From Pseudomonadota bacterium (GTDB lineage: Bacteria; Pseudomonadota; Gammaproteobacteria; Xanthomonadales; Xanthomonadaceae): DNA of 8,188 nucleotides. The stretch's first letter is position 1, and each line of letters opens with the position of its first letter. The position numbers and the translations under genes are program-made. Below are positions 5,635 through 8,188 of this stretch, one piece after another. Location: contig JAEXLY010000134.1 of the NCBI GenBank assembly GCA_023444765.1, positions 1 through 8,188 of the forward strand. The letters run 5' to 3'. Under the pieces are notes generated by a model, which was not told the origin of the DNA, searched no databases, and worked only from the letters and a program-made list of their open reading frames with translations.

Positions 5635-6339
5635 ATGTCGTCTCGCAAGATCGCAGTAGCCACACTCCTGTCCGCCGGCCTGCTCCTGGCCGGCAACGCC
5701 TCCGCCGAAGTCTCGGGTTCGGTCACGGTGGTCAGCGACTACCTGTTCCGCGGGATCACCCAGACCAACGAGGAGCCGGCGCTGCAGGCCGGCGTCACCT
5801 GGAACCACGAAAGCGGCTTCTACGTCGGCGGCTGGGGCAGCAGCATCAGCTGGCTGTCCGATTCCGATCCGGACATCTCCAGCCAGGTCGAACTCGACGT
5901 GTTCGCAGGCTACGCCGGCAGCTTCGGCGAGAGCGACTTCGGCTACGACGTGGGCGTGAACTACTACTGGTACCCGGGCGACTACCCGGCCGGTTTCAAC
6001 GACGCCGATACCGCCGAGGTCTATGTCGGCCTGACCTACAAGTTCCTCAGCGCCAAGTACTGGTACGCCGTCACCGACCTGTTCGGGATTCCCGATTCCG
6101 ACGGCAGCACCAACCTCGACCTGTCCGCGAGCTGGGACTTCGCCCAAGGCTGGAGCGGCACCACCGCGGTCGGCAAGCAGTGGGTCAAGGGCGTGGGCGG
6201 CACCGGCACCTACGCGTTCTGGAAGGTGGGCGTGGACAAGTCGTTCGACAACGGCTTCGGCATCGGCCTTTCCTACAACGACAACGACCTGATCGGCCCG
6301 GACGAGACCATCGTGCTGGCCCTGTCGAAGTCGTTCTGA
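5635..6339 (+). CDS. TorF-family putative outer-membrane porin
   Basis: This 234-residue protein has a clear signal peptide (residues 1-24, cleavage after NASA before EVSGSV). It ends in Phe234, the usual C-terminus of outer-membrane beta-barrels. Residues 26-234 are alternating aromatic/polar strands rich in Gly, Tyr, Trp and Asp. They include the family hallmark SDYLFRGITQTNEEPALQAG (34-53). The family (TIGR02001-like) is often encoded beside glnK-amtB in proteobacteria, but its substrate is not established. From this position it may let ammonium or another small nitrogen compound cross the outer membrane. The ATG at 5635 has GAGGAG 6 nt upstream and starts the signal peptide; the longer frame from 5533 does not. 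The P-II gene begins 38 nt after the stop, so the two are probably in one operon with amtB. Confidence 0.9.
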   Translation: MSSRKIAVATLLSAGLLLAGNASAEVSGSVTVVSDYLFRGITQTNEEPALQAGVTWNHESGFYVGGWGSSISWLSDSDPDISSQVELDVFAGYAGSFGESDFGYDVGVNYYWYPGDYPAGFNDADTAEVYVGLTYKFLSAKYWYAVTDLFGIPDSDGSTNLDLSASWDFAQGWSGTTAVGKQWVKGVGGTGTYAFWKVGVDKSFDNGFGIGLSYNDNDLIGPDETIVLALSKSF

Positions 6340-6377
6340 TCCGCGCGACCGCATATCCCCGAAGGAGGCGTACTGCC

Positions 6378-6716
6378 ATGAAACTCATCATCGCCGTCAT
6401 CCGTCCGTTCAAGCTCGACGAAGTGCGCGAAGCGCTCGGCGAAGCCGGCGTGTCCGGACTCACCGTCACCGAGGTCAAGGGCTTCGGTCGCCAGAAAGGC
6501 CACACCGAGCTGTATCGCGGCGCCGAGTACGTCGTCGACTTCCTGCCCAAGCTCAAGATCGAGGCGGCGGTGGCGGACGAGGTGTTCGATGCCGCGCTCG
6601 AGGCCATCACCAAGTCGGCGGGGACGGGCAAGGTCGGCGACGGCAAGGTGTTCGTCGTCGCGCTCGACCAGGTCATCCGCATCCGTACCGGCGAGATCGG
6701 CGCGGACGCGCTCTAA
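6378..6716 (+). CDS. glnK: P-II nitrogen regulatory protein (GlnK/GlnB)
   Basis: This 112-residue trimeric signal protein senses 2-oxoglutarate, ATP and ADP. The T-loop (about 37-55) contains GRQKGHTELYRGAEY with Tyr51, the uridylylation site used by GlnD. The B-loop is TGKVGDGK (83-90), and RIRTGE (101-106) closes the nucleotide pocket. The protein would bind and close AmtB when ammonium is plentiful, and influence NtrB and GlnE. Position next to amtB argues for glnK. However, Thr43 and Asp54 are the residues found in E. coli GlnB, where GlnK has Ala43 and Asn54, so one protein may serve both roles. AAGGAGG lies 9 nt before the ATG. The gene is 38 nt after the porin stop and 21 nt before amtB. 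Confidence 0.95.
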   Translation: MKLIIAVIRPFKLDEVREALGEAGVSGLTVTEVKGFGRQKGHTELYRGAEYVVDFLPKLKIEAAVADEVFDAALEAITKSAGTGKVGDGKVFVVALDQVIRIRTGEIGADAL

Positions 6717-6737
6717 CCCAACTCGGAGGCCCAAACG

Positions 6738-8126
6738 ATGAAGATCCAACTGTTCTCCGGGTGGAAGACCCGCATGCAGGCGCTGGGACTGGCCCTGCTG
6801 GTGGGCGTGGCCGGCCTGGCCGGCACGTTCGATGTGCTCGCACAGGATGCGACCGCGCCGGTAGCCGAGGCTGTCGCCGAAGCCGCCGCGACGCCGACCG
6901 TCGACAAGGGCGACGTCGCCTGGATGCTGACCTCGACCCTCCTGGTCCTGCTGATGGTGGTGCCGGGCCTGGCGCTGTTCTACGGCGGCATGGTGCGGTC
7001 GAAGAACGTGCTGTCGGTGCTGATCCACGTGATCTCGGTGTTCTCGCTGCTGGTGGTGCTGTGGATCGTCTACGGCTACTCGCTGGCGTTCTCGGGCGAA
7101 GGCGCGTGGATCGGCAACCTGGACAAGCTGTTCCTCAAGGGAGTGACGGTCGACACCCTCGCCGCCACGTTCACCGAAGGCGTCAGCCTGCCCGAGTACG
7201 TGTTCGTCGCGTTCCAGTCCACGTTCGCGGGCATCACCGGCGCGCTGATCGTGGGCGCGTTCGCAGAGCGGGTGAAGTTCGCGGCGGTGCTGCTGTTCGC
7301 GGTGATCTGGTTCACGCTCGGCTACCTGCCGATCGCGCACATGGTGTGGGCGACCGGCGGCTACCTGTACGAGCACGGCGCGCTGGACTTCGCTGGCGGC
7401 ACGGTGGTGCACATCAACGCGGGCATCGCCGGCCTGGTGGGCGCGTACTTCGTCGGCAAGCGCGTGGGCTACGGCCGCGAGGCACTCAAGCCGCACAACG
7501 TCACCCTGACCTTCGTCGGTGCGTCGCTGCTGTGGGTGGGCTGGTTCGGTTTCAACGCCGGCTCCAACCTGGAAGCCACTGCTGGCGCGGCGCTGGCCTT
7601 CATCAACACCCTGGTGGCCACCGCCGCGGCCGTGCTGGCGTGGGCGCTGACCGAGAAGCTGACCAAGGGCAAGGCGTCGGCCCTTGGCGTGGCCTCGGGT
7701 GCCGTCGCCGGCCTGGTCGGCATCACGCCGGCGGCGGGACTGGTCGGTCCGCTCGGCGCGATCGCGATCGGTCTTGCCGCGGGCGTGGTCTGCGTCTGGG
7801 GCGTAACGGGGCTGAAGAAGCTGCTCAACGTCGATGACACCGCCGACGTGTTCGGCGTGCATGCGATCGGCGGTATCGTCGGCGCGATCCTGACCGGCGT
7901 GTTCTACGCGCCCGGCCTGGGCGGGCAAGGGGGCGAGGACTTCAACATGGCCGCGCAGGTCGGCACGCAGGCGCTGGGCGTCGTGCTGACCATCGGCTGG
8001 ATCGGCCTCGTGTCCGTCATCGGCTTCCTCGTGGCCAGGATGGTGTTCGGCCTGCGCGTGAGCGAGGAAGCCGAGCGCAATGGCCTGGACATCAGCACCC
8101 ATGGCGAATCGGCCTACGAGACCTGA
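6738..8126 (+). CDS. amtB: Ammonium transporter AmtB
   Basis: This 462-residue inner-membrane channel of the Amt/Rh family is a trimer that moves ammonium into the cytoplasm. A signal peptide (about 1-35, ending VLA before QDAT) and an Ala/Pro/Glu-rich linker (36-57) precede about eleven membrane helices (roughly 60-438). Key sites, with E. coli equivalents, are Phe163 (Phe107, FQSTFAGIT), Trp204 (Trp148), Asp217 and His225 (Asp160 and His168, DFAGGTVVHINAG), Phe272 and Ser276 (Phe215 and Ser219, WFGFNAGS), and His375 (His318, DVFGVHAIGG). The cytoplasmic tail (GLRVSEEAERNGLDISTHGESAY, 438-460) is intact; in the family it couples to P-II. GGAGG is 8 nt before the ATG at 6738. The gene is the last of the porin-P-II-amtB group in the window. 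Confidence 0.98.
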   Translation: MKIQLFSGWKTRMQALGLALLVGVAGLAGTFDVLAQDATAPVAEAVAEAAATPTVDKGDVAWMLTSTLLVLLMVVPGLALFYGGMVRSKNVLSVLIHVISVFSLLVVLWIVYGYSLAFSGEGAWIGNLDKLFLKGVTVDTLAATFTEGVSLPEYVFVAFQSTFAGITGALIVGAFAERVKFAAVLLFAVIWFTLGYLPIAHMVWATGGYLYEHGALDFAGGTVVHINAGIAGLVGAYFVGKRVGYGREALKPHNVTLTFVGASLLWVGWFGFNAGSNLEATAGAALAFINTLVATAAAVLAWALTEKLTKGKASALGVASGAVAGLVGITPAAGLVGPLGAIAIGLAAGVVCVWGVTGLKKLLNVDDTADVFGVHAIGGIVGAILTGVFYAPGLGGQGGEDFNMAAQVGTQALGVVLTIGWIGLVSVIGFLVARMVFGLRVSEEAERNGLDISTHGESAYET

Positions 8127-8188
8127 TTGCAGTATCCACCTCCCCCACGAGGTGCGGGCGGGGCGCGCGGGGGGCGCGCGTGGTGTTT
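8127..8188 (+). terminator. Stem-loops after amtB, cut by window edge
   Basis: CACCTC-CCCCAC-GAGGTG (8137-8154) is a perfect 6-bp stem starting 10 nt after the amtB stop, without a T-tract. A second stem, GCGCGC-GGGGG-GCGCGC (8163-8179), is followed by GTGGTGTTT at the edge and could be the real terminator. Whether a longer T-run follows cannot be seen. Confidence 0.35.

Noticed and set aside
5333..5659. 108-codon plus-strand frame in the glnA-porin spacer
   Set aside because: Arg/Gly/Pro-rich, runs through several stem-loops and into the porin signal peptide in another frame; no ribosome site or family likeness.
3874..6354. Very long open frame on the minus strand opposite glnA and the porin gene (826 codons)
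   Set aside because: It is an antisense shadow created by GC-rich codon bias. Its translation is Arg/His/Val/Ala-rich with no recognisable domain, while the plus strand carries unmistakable genes.
6273..8102. 609-codon minus-strand frame opposite the P-II gene and amtB
   Set aside because: Same cause: low-complexity His/Arg/Asp-rich translation directly antisense to well-conserved genes.

Overview
This 8.2-kb window is GC-rich (roughly 70% by eye) chromosomal DNA. It most likely comes from a gammaproteobacterium of the family Xanthomonadaceae (Lysobacter, Luteimonas or Xanthomonas type). The grounds are the protein sequences, the codon use, and the gene order glnA - TorF-type porin - P-II gene - amtB, which I recall from that family. 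I read eight complete protein genes. No RNA gene, CRISPR array, insertion sequence or phage gene was seen.

Left part (1-3618): a plus-strand ECF sigma factor with a long C-terminal extension (ECF42 / SigJ-like, DUF6596 type) is followed by three genes on the minus strand. Read leftwards from 3618 these are undecaprenyl-diphosphatase (uppP), a small glyoxalase-like VOC protein, and a secreted YceI-family protein that converges on the sigma gene. The gap upstream of the VOC gene holds a sequence resembling the ECF42 promoter (TGTCGA-N17-CGTC). The sigma factor may therefore control this gene, but that is inference.

Centre (3619-3903): this divergent region between uppP and glnA is the best regulatory signal in the window. 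It carries a consensus-grade sigma-54 promoter (TGGCACG-N4-TTGCT), an almost perfect NtrC dyad, a weaker second NtrC dyad 31 bp away, and an IHF-like site between these enhancers and the promoter. This is a classical nitrogen-starvation promoter for glnA.

Right part (3904-8126): glnA encodes an adenylylatable glutamine synthetase. A 321-bp non-coding region rich in stem-loops follows. Next come a TorF-family outer-membrane porin, a P-II signal protein (glnK position, GlnB-like T-loop) and the ammonium transporter amtB, closely spaced and each with a strong ribosome binding site. Together they form an ammonium acquisition module: a porin for outer-membrane entry, AmtB for the inner membrane, P-II to gate AmtB and report nitrogen status, and GlnA to fix ammonium into glutamine. 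ntrB/ntrC may follow beyond the right edge.

I do not see an undescribed system here. The points most worth checking are the NtrC/IHF/sigma-54 layout, the structured glnA-porin spacer, the porin's link to ammonium uptake, and the possible ECF42 promoter before the VOC gene.
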